Positions 7,800 through 17,148 of a DNA stretch of 64,000 nt are shown here, piece after piece. The DNA lies in NCBI GenBank assembly GCA_963728965.1, contig CAVSMH010000002.1, forward strand, positions 434,001 to 498,000, in the 5' to 3' direction. How positions within the stretch are numbered: position 1 is the stretch's first letter; each line of letters begins with the position of its first letter. Under the pieces are notes generated by a model that made no database searches, was not told where the DNA came from, and worked only from the letters and a program-made list of their open reading frames with translations. The DNA is from DASQZT01 sp963728965. Lineage in GTDB: Bacteria > Acidobacteriota > Terriglobia > Bryobacterales > Bryobacteraceae. A program made the position numbers and the translations under genes.

Positions 7800-8941
7800 T
7801 GAAGCCCCTTCTCTTTGCCGCTGTGTTGTCTCTCCCCTTGCTCACGTCGTGCGGCAGCAGCGAGCCTCAACGCGTGTCCGCATCGAACCCGGCGGCCATT
7901 GCGGTTCAGACCGCAACCGTGGCAGCCCAGGAATGGCCCGAGCTCTATGAAGCCACCGGCAGCGTGCGGGCCCGCACCGCCGCCACCATCTCCTCCAAAG
8001 TCATGGCGTATGTGGAGGAGGTGAATGTGAAGGTCGGCGACCGTGTGCGGCAGGGCCAGCCGTTGATTACGATCGATTCGCGCGATCTCGACGCCAACGT
8101 CCGGCGCGCCGAAGCGGCCCGCTCCGAAGTGCAGACCGCCATTCCCGAAGCCGACCAGGCGGTGGCCGCCGCGAAGGCGAACCTCGACCTGGCCCAGACC
8201 ACTTTCAAACGCATGGAAGATCTGGCCGCGAAGAAATCGATCTCCAGCCAGGAATTCGATGAAGCTTCGGCGCGCCTGAAATCGGCACAGGCGAACTACG
8301 AGATGGCCCGCGCCCGCCGCGCGCAGATCGCGCCGAAACTGGCCCAGGTGGAGCAGGAGATCCGCTCCGCCACCATCGTGCGGGGCTACGCTTCCATCGT
8401 TGCACCGTTCGCCGGGGTGGTCACCGCGAAGTCCGTCGAGCCCGGCAACCTCGCATCGCCCGGCGCTCCATTGCTCACCATCGAGCAGGAGGGCGCCTAT
8501 CGTCTGGAGGTTTCCGTGGACGAGTCCAGGCTGGCCACGGTCCGGGCGGGACAGCCTGTACAGGTGAGCCTGGAGGAGCGCACCTTCGACGCCCGCGTGT
8601 CGGAAGTAGTGCCGGCGGTGGATGCCGCCTCCCGCTCGTACACCGTGAAGATCGATCTGCCCGCCGCGTCCCCGGTTCGCTCCGGCATGTTCGGCCGGGC
8701 GGCATTCCCCATCGGAGCACGCCAGGCTGTGTCCGTTCCAGCAGCGGCGCTCCAGGAGCGCGGTCAGCTGGTTTCCGTATTTGTGGTGGAGGAAGGCGCC
8801 GCCCGCAGCCGGCTCATCACGCTCGGGCGGCGCTCGGCCGATCGCGCCGAAGTCCTCTCCGGCCTCAGCGAGGGTGAGAAGGTCGTAGTGCCCGTGCCCG
8901 CGTCGCTCGCCGATGGCGGCCGGGTGGAGGTTCGTCCGTGA
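7799..8941 (+). CDS. RND efflux periplasmic adaptor (membrane fusion protein)
   Basis: 380-aa adaptor linking pump and TolC. The signal sequence ends in a lipobox (SLPLLTSCGSS, Cys at about 17), so it is probably a lipoprotein. Lipoyl/barrel-sandwich segments flank an Ala-rich coiled-coil hairpin (about 90-190), then a beta-barrel (LEVSVDESRLATVRAGQPV) and a membrane-proximal domain (SVPAAALQERGQLVSVFVV). It overlaps the upstream stop by 1 nt and the downstream GTG start by 4 nt, indicating translational coupling and fixed stoichiometry. Confidence 0.93.
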   Translation: MKPLLFAAVLSLPLLTSCGSSEPQRVSASNPAAIAVQTATVAAQEWPELYEATGSVRARTAATISSKVMAYVEEVNVKVGDRVRQGQPLITIDSRDLDANVRRAEAARSEVQTAIPEADQAVAAAKANLDLAQTTFKRMEDLAAKKSISSQEFDEASARLKSAQANYEMARARRAQIAPKLAQVEQEIRSATIVRGYASIVAPFAGVVTAKSVEPGNLASPGAPLLTIEQEGAYRLEVSVDESRLATVRAGQPVQVSLEERTFDARVSEVVPAVDAASRSYTVKIDLPAASPVRSGMFGRAAFPIGARQAVSVPAAALQERGQLVSVFVVEEGAARSRLITLGRRSADRAEVLSGLSEGEKVVVPVPASLADGGRVEVRP

Positions 8942-11900
8942 GCACGCATCGGCTCGGTCCGGCCGGGCGGTTCGCCCAGGCCTGGATCTCCTCGAAACTG
9001 ACGCCGCTGCTCATCACCGCCTCGCTCCTCATCGGCGCCTTCGCCGTCTGGAAGCTGCCCCGCGAGGAAGAGCCGCAGATCATCGTCCCGATGATCGACG
9101 TTTTCGTCCAGATGCCCGGCGCTTCGTCCCACGAAATCGAGGAGCGGCTGACGAAGCCCATGGAGAAACTGCTCTGGGAGATTCCAGGCGTCGAGTACAT
9201 CTACTCCACGTCGAGCCCTGGCATGTCTATGGCCATCGTCCGCTTCTACGTGGGGCAGGACGAAGAGAAAAGTATCGTTCGCCTCAACGAGAAGCTCTCT
9301 GCCAATCTCGATCTGATCCCGCCGGGCGCTTCGCGGCCACTGGTGAAACCGCGCTCGATCGATGACGTGCCCATTCTTGCGCTCACGCTTTCGAGCCGGC
9401 GTTATGGCGACTTCGAACTGCGCCGCATTGCCGCGCAGGTGCACGACACCGTCAAGCAGGTGCCCAACGTCTCGGCTGTGAGCCTGCTCGGCGGTCAGCG
9501 CCGCGAGATCCGCATCGTGCTCGATGCCGCCAAACTCGCCGGCTACAATCTCTCCCCCTTACAGGTGGCCGGCGCGCTCGGACTCTCCAACCGGCGCCTG
9601 CCGTCGGGCGAGTTCGATGCCGGCAACCGCCAGTATCTTCTCGAGACCGGCGAATTCCTGCGCACAGCTGAAGATGTTCGCAATGTGGTGGCCGGGGTCT
9701 CCGGTGAGAAGCCAGTGTTCGTTCGCAACGTGGCGGAAGTGACCGATGGGGGCGCCGAGCCCACCGAGTACGTACGCATGATGAGGGCCGCGGACCGCCA
9801 GTTGCTCCCCGCCGTCACCATCGCCATCTCCAAGCGCAAAAGCACCAACGCGGTCGAAGTGGCCGATGCGGTTTTGCAGCGGATCGAGCCGCTGAAGGGG
9901 ACGGTCATCCCCTCCGACGTCAGGGTGGACATCACCCGCCACTACGGCGAAACCGCGGCCGAAAAGTCGAACGAACTGCTCCTGCACATGCTCATTGCGG
10001 TGATTTCGGTGAGCATCCTCATCGCACTCACGCTGGGGCGCCGCGAGTCGCTGATCGTGTTCATTGCCATCCCGGTGACGCTCGCGCTGACGCTGGCCGT
10101 GTTCTACCTTTACGGCTACACGCTGAACCGCATCACCCTGTTCGCCCTCATCTTTTCGATAGGCATCCTGGTAGATGACGCCATCGTGGTGGTGGAGAAC
10201 ATCGTGCGCCACTGGCGAATGCCGGCGAATCGCCAGCGGCCGCCCTACGACGTGGCCATCGAAGCCGTGGACGAAGTGGGCAACCCCACCATTCTCGCTA
10301 CCCTCACGGTAGTGGCCGCCATTCTGCCGATGGCGTTCGTGGGCGGCCTGATGGGCCCGTACATGCGGCCGATTCCCATCGGTGCCAGCGCGGCGATGGT
10401 GTTTTCCCTGCTCGTGGCGTTTATCGTGACGCCGTGGGCCGCCGTGCGCATTCTCAAATCGGGGGAGGCCGGCGCCCACGGAGAGCGCGAGGATTTCGTC
10501 ACCCGCCTTTATCGCCGCGTGATGGGCAACATCCTCCACCACGCCCCGGTGCGCCTGGGCTTTTTAGCCGGCGTCGTGCTCTTGCTGCTCTGCTCCGTGT
10601 CACTCTTTTACTTTCAGTTCGTGAAGGTCAAGATGCTGCCCTTCGACAACAAGAGCGAGTTCCAGGTAATCGTCGATATGCCCAACGGCACCACGCTCGA
10701 AGAGACCGCCCGCGCCGCCAATGCGCTCGCCGTGGCCACGCTCGCCCAACCCGAGGTCGTCAATCTTCAGACCTATGCCGGCACGGCCTCGCCGTTCAAC
10801 TTCAACGGCCTGGTGCGGCACTACTATCTGCGGCACGGGTCGAACGTGGCCGATATTCAGGTAAACCTGCGGCCCAAGCACGACCGCAAGCTGCAAAGCC
10901 ACGAGATCGCCAAGCAGGTGCGCAATCGCCTGCTGCCCGTGGCCGCCCGCTATGGCGCGCGCATCAAGGTGGCCGAAGTGCCGCCCGGTCCGCCGGTACT
11001 CCAGACGCTGGTCGCCGAGGTGTACGGCCCCAAGCTGGATGAGCGGCTCGCCATCGCCCGGCGCATCCGCGACCTGTGGAAGCGCACCGACGGCGTAGTG
11101 GATGTGGACTGGTACGTGGAAGACGACCAACCCAAATACCAGCTCATCGTCGATAAGGAAAAGGCCGCTTTGAACAGCATCTCCGAAGACGATATTGCGC
11201 GCACCATGCAAGTGGCTTCTGCCGGATATCCGGCCGGCCTGCTGCACGCCGATTCCGAAAAAGAAGATGTGCCGCTGATGGTGCGTCTGGACCGCGCCAC
11301 GCGCTCCGATCTTGCGCGCATCCAGGATCTCAAGATCGCCGGGCGCACCGGCCGGCTGGTGGCGGTGAGCGAACTGGTCCACGTTCAGCCCGCGGTCGTC
11401 GAGAAAAGCATCTACCACAAGAACCTGCTGCCGGTCACCTATGTGACAGGCGATGTGGCCGGGGCCATGGAAAGCCCCGTCTACGCCATCCTCAAGCTCG
11501 GACCGCAGATGGACAAGTTTCAGGCCCCCGGCGGGTACGCCATCGAGCAGCACATGGCCGCACTGCCCACCAATGCCGAGCGGTATTCGATGAAGTGGGA
11601 TGGCGAATGGCACATCACCTACGAGGTGTTCCGCGATCTCGGCATCGCTTTCGCCGCCGTGCTGATCCTGATCTACGGGCTGGTGGTGGGCTGGTTCCAG
11701 TCGTTCATCACGCCGCTGGTGATCATGGCGGCGATTCCGTTCTCGCTGGTGGGCATCCTGCCCGCGCACGGGCTGCTGGGCGCCTTTTTCACGGCGACTT
11801 CGATGATCGGCTTCATCGCCGGCGCCGGCATCGTGGTGCGCAATTCGATCATCCTGGTGGACTTCATCGAGCTGCGCCTGAAGGAAGGAATGCCGCTCGA

Positions 11901-12156
11901 TGAAGCCGTGATCGACGCCGGCGCGGTCCGTTTCCGGCCCATGCTGCTTACGGCGGCAGCGGTCATTGTTGGCGCCGGCGTGATTCTGTTTGACCCGATT
12001 TTCCAGGGCCTGGCCATCGCTCTGATGGCGGGCGAGGTCGCCTCGCTTGCGCTTTCGCGGATGACTGTGCCCATCGTCTACTACGTCGTGAACCGAAGGA
12101 GAAAGGATCTATGTCAGTCGAACGCTATTTACGCCTCATCGCAGGTTTCTTCGTAA
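8938..12156 (+). CDS. RND efflux pump, inner-membrane permease
   Basis: 1072-aa proton-driven transporter of the AcrB/hydrophobe-amphiphile exporter type. It starts at GTG 8938 inside the adaptor stop. The TM4 proton-relay signature GILVDDAIVVVEN is present (two adjacent Asp), with porter-domain repeats such as VQMPGASSHEIEERLTKP and a second TM block near the C-terminus (ATSMIGFIAGAGIVVRNS). The last residues run 46 nt into the next gene in another frame. Substrate cannot be assigned; there is no heavy-metal (CusA) signature that I can see. Confidence 0.93.
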   Translation: MSTHRLGPAGRFAQAWISSKLTPLLITASLLIGAFAVWKLPREEEPQIIVPMIDVFVQMPGASSHEIEERLTKPMEKLLWEIPGVEYIYSTSSPGMSMAIVRFYVGQDEEKSIVRLNEKLSANLDLIPPGASRPLVKPRSIDDVPILALTLSSRRYGDFELRRIAAQVHDTVKQVPNVSAVSLLGGQRREIRIVLDAAKLAGYNLSPLQVAGALGLSNRRLPSGEFDAGNRQYLLETGEFLRTAEDVRNVVAGVSGEKPVFVRNVAEVTDGGAEPTEYVRMMRAADRQLLPAVTIAISKRKSTNAVEVADAVLQRIEPLKGTVIPSDVRVDITRHYGETAAEKSNELLLHMLIAVISVSILIALTLGRRESLIVFIAIPVTLALTLAVFYLYGYTLNRITLFALIFSIGILVDDAIVVVENIVRHWRMPANRQRPPYDVAIEAVDEVGNPTILATLTVVAAILPMAFVGGLMGPYMRPIPIGASAAMVFSLLVAFIVTPWAAVRILKSGEAGAHGEREDFVTRLYRRVMGNILHHAPVRLGFLAGVVLLLLCSVSLFYFQFVKVKMLPFDNKSEFQVIVDMPNGTTLEETARAANALAVATLAQPEVVNLQTYAGTASPFNFNGLVRHYYLRHGSNVADIQVNLRPKHDRKLQSHEIAKQVRNRLLPVAARYGARIKVAEVPPGPPVLQTLVAEVYGPKLDERLAIARRIRDLWKRTDGVVDVDWYVEDDQPKYQLIVDKEKAALNSISEDDIARTMQVASAGYPAGLLHADSEKEDVPLMVRLDRATRSDLARIQDLKIAGRTGRLVAVSELVHVQPAVVEKSIYHKNLLPVTYVTGDVAGAMESPVYAILKLGPQMDKFQAPGGYAIEQHMAALPTNAERYSMKWDGEWHITYEVFRDLGIAFAAVLILIYGLVVGWFQSFITPLVIMAAIPFSLVGILPAHGLLGAFFTATSMIGFIAGAGIVVRNSIILVDFIELRLKEGMPLDEAVIDAGAVRFRPMLLTAAAVIVGAGVILFDPIFQGLAIALMAGEVASLALSRMTVPIVYYVVNRRRKDLCQSNAIYASSQVSS

Positions 12157-12302
12157 TGTTGAGCGTAGCCCTTGGCTACTTCGTGCATCCCGGGTGGTTC
12201 GCCTTCACTGCATTCGTAGGCCTGAACCTGTTCCAATCGGCGTTCACCAACTGGTGCCCGATGATGACCTTCCTGCGCAAGCTCGGCGTCGCGTCGAACT
12301 GA
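12111..12302 (+). CDS. DUF2892 (YgaP-like transmembrane) protein
   Basis: 63-aa inner-membrane protein of the DUF2892 family: two hydrophobic helices (about 6-24 and 27-44) and the family ending NWCPMMTFLRKLGV. A Shine-Dalgarno AAGGAG lies within the end of the RND gene, so the 46-nt overlap is real. DUF2892 proteins often accompany RND pumps and rhodaneses in such operons; no activity is established for this small form. Confidence 0.88.
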   Translation: MSVERYLRLIAGFFVMLSVALGYFVHPGWFAFTAFVGLNLFQSAFTNWCPMMTFLRKLGVASN

Positions 12303-12361
12303 GCCGGTTGGCGGCGCTTCCAGACCCGGGCGGCCGGGACCTCGCCGACCGCCCCGCCGTC

Positions 12362-13066
12362 CTACGCCGGTTTCGCCGTCTCCGCTACCAGTTCGCCCTT
12401 CTCCAGGTGATGCACCCTTGTTGCGAACTGGGCCGCGTGCGGATCGTGCGTTACCATCACGATCGTCTTCCCGTAATCTTTGTTCAGCTTGGAAAGGATG
12501 GTCAGCACTTCCTGGGCCGAGGCCGCGTCCAGGTTTCCGGTGGGCTCGTCCGCCAGGATCAGCGCCGGGTCGGTCACGATAGCCCGCGCTATCGCCACCC
12601 TCTGCTCCTGGCCGCCCGAAAGCTGCCGCGGAAAGTGGTTCAAGCGGTCTCCCAGCCCCACCAGTTTCAGCGCGGTCGCGGCGTGTTCCAGGCGCTCGTT
12701 CTTTTTCAGGTTGGTGAGTTTCAGGGGCAGTTCGACATTCTCGAGTGCAGTCAGCACCGGAATCAGGTTGAACTGCTGAAAGATGAATCCGACGTGCTCG
12801 TTGCGCCAGTGCGCGATCTCGCGATCGCTCAGCTCGCGCAGGTTGTGGCCGAGCACCCTTATAACGCCCCCGCTCGGCCGGTCCATCGCCGCCAGCAGGT
12901 GGAGCAGGGTCGATTTCCCCGAGCCCGACGGGCCCATGAGCGCAACGAACTCGCCTTTGGCGATCTCGAGCGACACTTCTTTCAGCGCCACCACACGCTC
13001 CGCGTCGCGCACGAACTCTTTCGTCAAATTCCGGGTTTCAATAACCGCGTCGTTCATAGCACTCAA
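12362..13066 (-). CDS. ABC transporter ATP-binding protein (MacB/LolD type)
   Basis: 234-aa nucleotide-binding subunit. Walker A GPSGSGKST at 45-53, Q-loop FIFQQFNLIP at 95-104, signature LSGGQEQR at 149-156 and Walker B LILADEP at 169-175 followed by TGNLD. The LSGGQ-QR and DEPTGNLD pattern is that of the MacB/LolD/FtsE class that works with FtsX-fold permeases, matching the two permeases upstream in this operon. It overlaps the adaptor gene by 4 bp and is the last gene of the four. Confidence 0.94.
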   Translation of the reverse strand: MSAMNDAVIETRNLTKEFVRDAERVVALKEVSLEIAKGEFVALMGPSGSGKSTLLHLLAAMDRPSGGVIRVLGHNLRELSDREIAHWRNEHVGFIFQQFNLIPVLTALENVELPLKLTNLKKNERLEHAATALKLVGLGDRLNHFPRQLSGGQEQRVAIARAIVTDPALILADEPTGNLDAASAQEVLTILSKLNKDYGKTIVMVTHDPHAAQFATRVHHLEKGELVAETAKPA

Positions 13067-14397
13067 ACTTTCTGACGGACCTTGTCGCCGTCCTTCAATC
13101 CCGCCGGCGGATTCACGATCAGGTCCTCGCCGCCGATCAGCCCTTCCTCGATCCGGATCCCCTGCCCGCTCGCCGCGCCAGTCTTCACCGCGCGCCGTAG
13201 CGCCTTTCCGTCGAGTAGCACGAACACCGCGCCCGCCTGTACCGCCGACGCCGGCACGATTACCACCGGCTTCGCCGCCGCAGCGCCCGCCTGCGGTTTC
13301 TCATCGGCCACGAAGGCGACGCTGGCATTCATCTCCGGCCGCAGATATTCGTCCGGCTTGGTGACCTTCACCTTCACTTGCACGGTAGCTTTCTGCCGGT
13401 TGGCCTCGGGCGACACCTCTTTGATGAAGCCTTCGTACTTGCGGTCCGGAAATGCGTCCGTGGTGACGATGCCATGCTGCCCCGAATGCAGCTTGGCGAA
13501 GTCGTTCTGGCTGATGTCCAGTTCCACTTCCAGGTCGTTCAAATCGGCCAGCGACACCACGTAGCCTTTGGCGCCACGGTCGCCCACGAAACTGGTGGTG
13601 ACGAACTCGCCTTTCTCCACCGCCCGCTCCAGGATGGTCCCTGTCACCGGCGCCCGGATCACCGTGTTCGCCAGATTGGTTTGCGCATACGCCACCATGC
13701 CGCGCGCCTGCTGCACCTGCCCGCGCAGGGCATCGATCTCCTCCTGCCGCGGACCCAGCTTCACCAACTCGTACGCCTTGCGGATCGCGTTCACCTTGTA
13801 GAGCGCACCATCGTAGCGCGCCTGCGCATCGTCCAGCGACTGCCGCGACATCACTCCGTCGCGCACCAGTCCGCGCGTTCGATCCAGCGTGACCTTGGCG
13901 TTTTCCGCGTCCGCCTTGGCCACCTCCAGGTTGGCCTCCGCCTGCGCGATCTCTTCCGGACGCGAACCGTGCAGGGCTTCGTCCAGCCGCGCCTGCAACA
14001 TGGCGAGTTGTCCCTTCGCCTGCTCGAGCTGCGCCTGGTATTCGTCGTCTTCCAGCCGCACCATCACGTCGTTTTCATGGACCCGGTCGCCTTTGTCTAC
14101 CCCGATCCACTTCACCTTCCCGACCACCTTCGCCGCCACTTCGATCTTGTGCGCCGCCACGATGTAGCCCGTGGCATTCAGCACCACGCCTTCGGGCGCG
14201 CTCGCCGCGCTCACCGATTTCACCCGCTCGATCTCCACTACCGGCGCCGCGTTCAGCCGGTCCGCGCCGAAGCGCCATGCACCCAGCAGCAGGAACACCG
14301 CTACGCCCGCGATAATCCATCCAGTGGCCCATTTCGAGGGCCCCCCGCCGCGTCGCTTGCTGCGGTCGATTTGCAGATTTTTGAGCTCCGCATCCAT
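13063..14397 (-). CDS. MacA-like periplasmic adaptor
   Basis: 444-aa HlyD/MacA-type adaptor anchored by one N-terminal TM helix (about 26-46, IIAGVAVFLLLGAWRF). Barrel-sandwich halves surround a long coiled coil (about 115-235), followed by a beta-barrel and membrane-proximal domain ending PAGLKDGDKVRQKV. With the ABC subunits on either side it would form a MacA-MacB-like export machine that uses a TolC channel encoded elsewhere. It sits 6 bp from the upstream permease gene and overlaps the ATPase gene by 4 bp. Confidence 0.9.
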   Translation of the reverse strand: MDAELKNLQIDRSKRRGGGPSKWATGWIIAGVAVFLLLGAWRFGADRLNAAPVVEIERVKSVSAASAPEGVVLNATGYIVAAHKIEVAAKVVGKVKWIGVDKGDRVHENDVMVRLEDDEYQAQLEQAKGQLAMLQARLDEALHGSRPEEIAQAEANLEVAKADAENAKVTLDRTRGLVRDGVMSRQSLDDAQARYDGALYKVNAIRKAYELVKLGPRQEEIDALRGQVQQARGMVAYAQTNLANTVIRAPVTGTILERAVEKGEFVTTSFVGDRGAKGYVVSLADLNDLEVELDISQNDFAKLHSGQHGIVTTDAFPDRKYEGFIKEVSPEANRQKATVQVKVKVTKPDEYLRPEMNASVAFVADEKPQAGAAAAKPVVIVPASAVQAGAVFVLLDGKALRRAVKTGAASGQGIRIEEGLIGGEDLIVNPPAGLKDGDKVRQKV

Positions 14398-14403
14398 GGC
14401 CCG

Positions 14404-15567
14404 TCATACCTCCCGCAGCGCCGTGAGGATCTCCTTCCGCGACGCCATCCTCGCCGGGAACACTCCGCCCAGGCTGCCCAGCACCACCGCGAAGACGATC
14501 CCCATCAGCATCAACTGCGGCGAGACGTGAAAGTGGAACGCCGTCTCGGCGAAGTTGGAATTGCCGATGCCGGTCTGGATTCCGTTGAGCGGCATTACCA
14601 GCAGGCAGCCCAGCACCCCGCCCAGCGCCGACAGCAGCACCGACTCCACGAAGAAGCTGAACAGGATGCTGCCGCGCGAAAAGCCCAGCACCCGAAGGGT
14701 GCCGATCTCCCGCGCCCGCCGCGCCACCGCCGCGTACATAGTATTCATGGCCGCGAAGCTGCTGCCGATGGCCATGATGATCGACACGAAAATACCGCTG
14801 TATTCGATGGGCGCCGCCCCCTGCGTCTGAAGCGCGAAATATTCGTCCTCGGAAACCGCGTTCATGTTCAGCCGCTGGTCGTTATTCAGGTCGTTCCGCA
14901 GTGCCGTGGCGCTCACCGGATCGGTGGCCTGGACGAGCGCCGAGCTCAGCACTTCCACCCGCTGGAGATCGGCGCTCACCTGGTTCAGGTCGCCCCAGAT
15001 CTCGCTGTCCTGCGCGCCGCGCCCGGCGTCCATGATCCCCACCACCTCCCAATCCCCCCGCCCGAACCGGATCTTCTTGCCTAGGGCGGCTTCCGGATAA
15101 CGCGCCGCCACCGACTCTCCCACCACCACCTCGCGCTTGCCTGGCTCGAACCAGCGCCCGCTGGTGAGGTGCAGTCCCTTGCGCATTTCGATTCCGGCGG
15201 GACCGGTGCCGCGCACCGCCACGTTCACGCCCTCCTGCCCCTCCGACGCCGAGAGATTGATCACTGTCACCACCTCTAGCGAGGCCAGCGGCTGCCCGTC
15301 TCGCCCGCGCGCGATCCCAGGCTTGAACTTCAGATCCTGAAACTGCGTGCGCGTGAACAGGCTGACGATTTCCGATTCGGCGCCCTTGCGCATCACCAGC
15401 ACGTGCAGCGGGTCGCCCGAAGCGGCCAGCGTGGTGCGCAGCCCGTCCACCAGGCCGAGGATCGCCAGCAGCACTGCCACCGTCAGCCCGATGCCCAGCG
15501 CCGTCATGATGGTGGTGGTCTTGCGCACCACCAGGTTTCTCAAGTTGTAGGCAATTGGTATGGCCAT
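14404..15567 (-). CDS. ABC transporter permease, FtsX/MacB fold (second of two)
   Basis: 387-aa permease with the FtsX topology: TM1 near residue 25, a large periplasmic MacB-type domain (about 45-260), then three TM helices. The ending VFPARMASRKEILTALREV is the usual coupling sequence of the family. Only 6 bp separate it from the first permease upstream. Two non-identical permeases with a single ATPase suggest a heterodimeric membrane part. Confidence 0.92.
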   Translation of the reverse strand: MAIPIAYNLRNLVVRKTTTIMTALGIGLTVAVLLAILGLVDGLRTTLAASGDPLHVLVMRKGAESEIVSLFTRTQFQDLKFKPGIARGRDGQPLASLEVVTVINLSASEGQEGVNVAVRGTGPAGIEMRKGLHLTSGRWFEPGKREVVVGESVAARYPEAALGKKIRFGRGDWEVVGIMDAGRGAQDSEIWGDLNQVSADLQRVEVLSSALVQATDPVSATALRNDLNNDQRLNMNAVSEDEYFALQTQGAAPIEYSGIFVSIIMAIGSSFAAMNTMYAAVARRAREIGTLRVLGFSRGSILFSFFVESVLLSALGGVLGCLLVMPLNGIQTGIGNSNFAETAFHFHVSPQLMLMGIVFAVVLGSLGGVFPARMASRKEILTALREV

Positions 15568-15573
15568 GGCTAA

Positions 15574-16734
15574 TCAGTCCGTGCTTCGCAGAGCCATTAC
15601 AATGGACGTCCGCGACGCCCCTAGCGCCGGCACCAGCGAGCTGATCAGGCCGATCGCTCCCGCCGTCAGCACGCAGGCCAGCGCCACCGACGGCTCGAAC
15701 GGCGATACCGGAGGCAGGAACGATCCCGCCGGACTATGCCGCACACCGCTGGTGATGAACACCGAAAGGAAGAACCCGATCACGCCGCCCGCCAACGAAA
15801 TGGCGCACGCCTCGCTCAGGATCAGGCCCAGGATCGTGCTCGGTGCGAATCCGAGCGTCTTCAGAATGCCGACCTCCCGCACCCGCTCGCGCACCGACAT
15901 CGCCATCGTGTTCGCCGAAACCAGCAGGATCGTGAACATCACTGCCGCCGAGATTCCGATCAGGATCATCTTCACATTCCCGAGAAGCGCCACGAACCCC
16001 AGCAGGTATGCCTGCTCGGATTCGGTCTTGGTTTCCACGGGCGAGTTGCGGAACATATCGTCGATGGTTTTTGCGATGCGCGGCGCCGATTCGGGCCGGT
16101 CGATCACCGTGACGAACGTGCCCGCCTGGCCGCGACGCCGCTCCGTCAGGCTTTGCTCCAGGTAGTCGCGGCTGATATACATGATCTCGCTCGGCCGGGG
16201 GCTGTCGAAGATCCCGCGAATGGTGAAATCGTAGTCTCCCGGATAGATGTCGCCGATCAGGTGGACGCGGTCGCCCACGTGGAAGTTGAATTTGTTGGCT
16301 AAGTCGCGGCCCACCAGGCACGCCGTCCGCTCGCGTTCGAACACTTTCTTCTGATCGTCCGGCATGCTGATTTCCTTGTACGTCTCGAACAGCTTGGTCG
16401 GCTCCACAATCAGGCGCGCGAAGAAATTCTTGGGATCGCGCGCATCCTTATACACGCCGCCAAACCAGCTCGATATCATTACACTCTGAACACCCGGCAC
16501 CTGCTTCAGACGCGCTCCGTAGGATTCCGGCAGAATCTGCGTCAGCGACACGCGGTTGCGCGTCACCAGCCGCAGCGCCTGCTCCGGCGTGGGATCGCTC
16601 AGGTACAGCGCGTGATACACCGAGATCATCACTCCCAGCAGGCACATCGACACGCCGATGCTCACGATGGTGAGCATGGTCCGGCGACGGTTGCGCCAGC
16701 AGTTCTTCAGGATCAAGGGAAGATAACGGAGCAT
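15574..16734 (-). CDS. ABC transporter permease, FtsX/MacB fold (first of two)
   Basis: 386-aa FtsX-fold permease, first gene of the operon. TM1 at about 21-41, a periplasmic MacB-like domain from about 45 to 255, and three C-terminal TM helices (for example VRERVREVGILKTLGFAPST before TM3). It ends with ALGASRTSIVMALRSTD. It differs clearly from the second permease, so they are not a recent duplication. Likely substrates of the class are lipoproteins, peptides or macrolides; none can be chosen here. Confidence 0.92.
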   Translation of the reverse strand: MLRYLPLILKNCWRNRRRTMLTIVSIGVSMCLLGVMISVYHALYLSDPTPEQALRLVTRNRVSLTQILPESYGARLKQVPGVQSVMISSWFGGVYKDARDPKNFFARLIVEPTKLFETYKEISMPDDQKKVFERERTACLVGRDLANKFNFHVGDRVHLIGDIYPGDYDFTIRGIFDSPRPSEIMYISRDYLEQSLTERRRGQAGTFVTVIDRPESAPRIAKTIDDMFRNSPVETKTESEQAYLLGFVALLGNVKMILIGISAAVMFTILLVSANTMAMSVRERVREVGILKTLGFAPSTILGLILSEACAISLAGGVIGFFLSVFITSGVRHSPAGSFLPPVSPFEPSVALACVLTAGAIGLISSLVPALGASRTSIVMALRSTD

Positions 16735-17148
16735 ACAAGACGATTAACGCACTATACCAGGAGCGAGTTCAAATCGCAGTCGGCCAACCGCGGCGCACGA
16801 CCGGTGAGTTCCGCCCGCCGCCGGTTAACCGGGGCTCCGCCCCCGCTCCGAAACATACCGGAGGCTGGTGCTGCACTGTTCTCGATCGCACAACTCCCGG
16901 CCCGCCGGCTTGACCCATGCGTAGAACAGCATACACTCCCGAGAAGTATCGTTCGCATAGTCACAGTGCCGGTTCCATTCATCGATTTCAGCGCGGAACG
17001 ATTTTTTTCGTTCTGGTGGCAGCCTCCAGGCTCCGCGCCGGAAGCCGTCATGCGTCTCCTCGTACCGTTCGCGCCCTTCGTCTTAAATCAAGGATAGTGC
17101 TGTAGTCCAGGAAGGGCCCGGGGGTAGGCTGGGGCGCGGGTAACTACT
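16735..17148. other. gene-free interval between two minus-strand operons
   Basis: No supported gene. A plus-strand TTGACC, 16-bp spacer, TACACT combination lies near 16908-16935 with no gene to serve, and a hairpin with a T-run in the loop (GAACGA/TCGTTC) lies near 16996-17014. The promoter of the permease operon should lie in the left part, but I see no convincing box. Confidence 0.45.

Noticed and set aside
16985..17020. Hairpin with a run of seven T
   Set aside because: The T-run is in the loop, not after the stem, so it is not a normal terminator, and no gene ends nearby.
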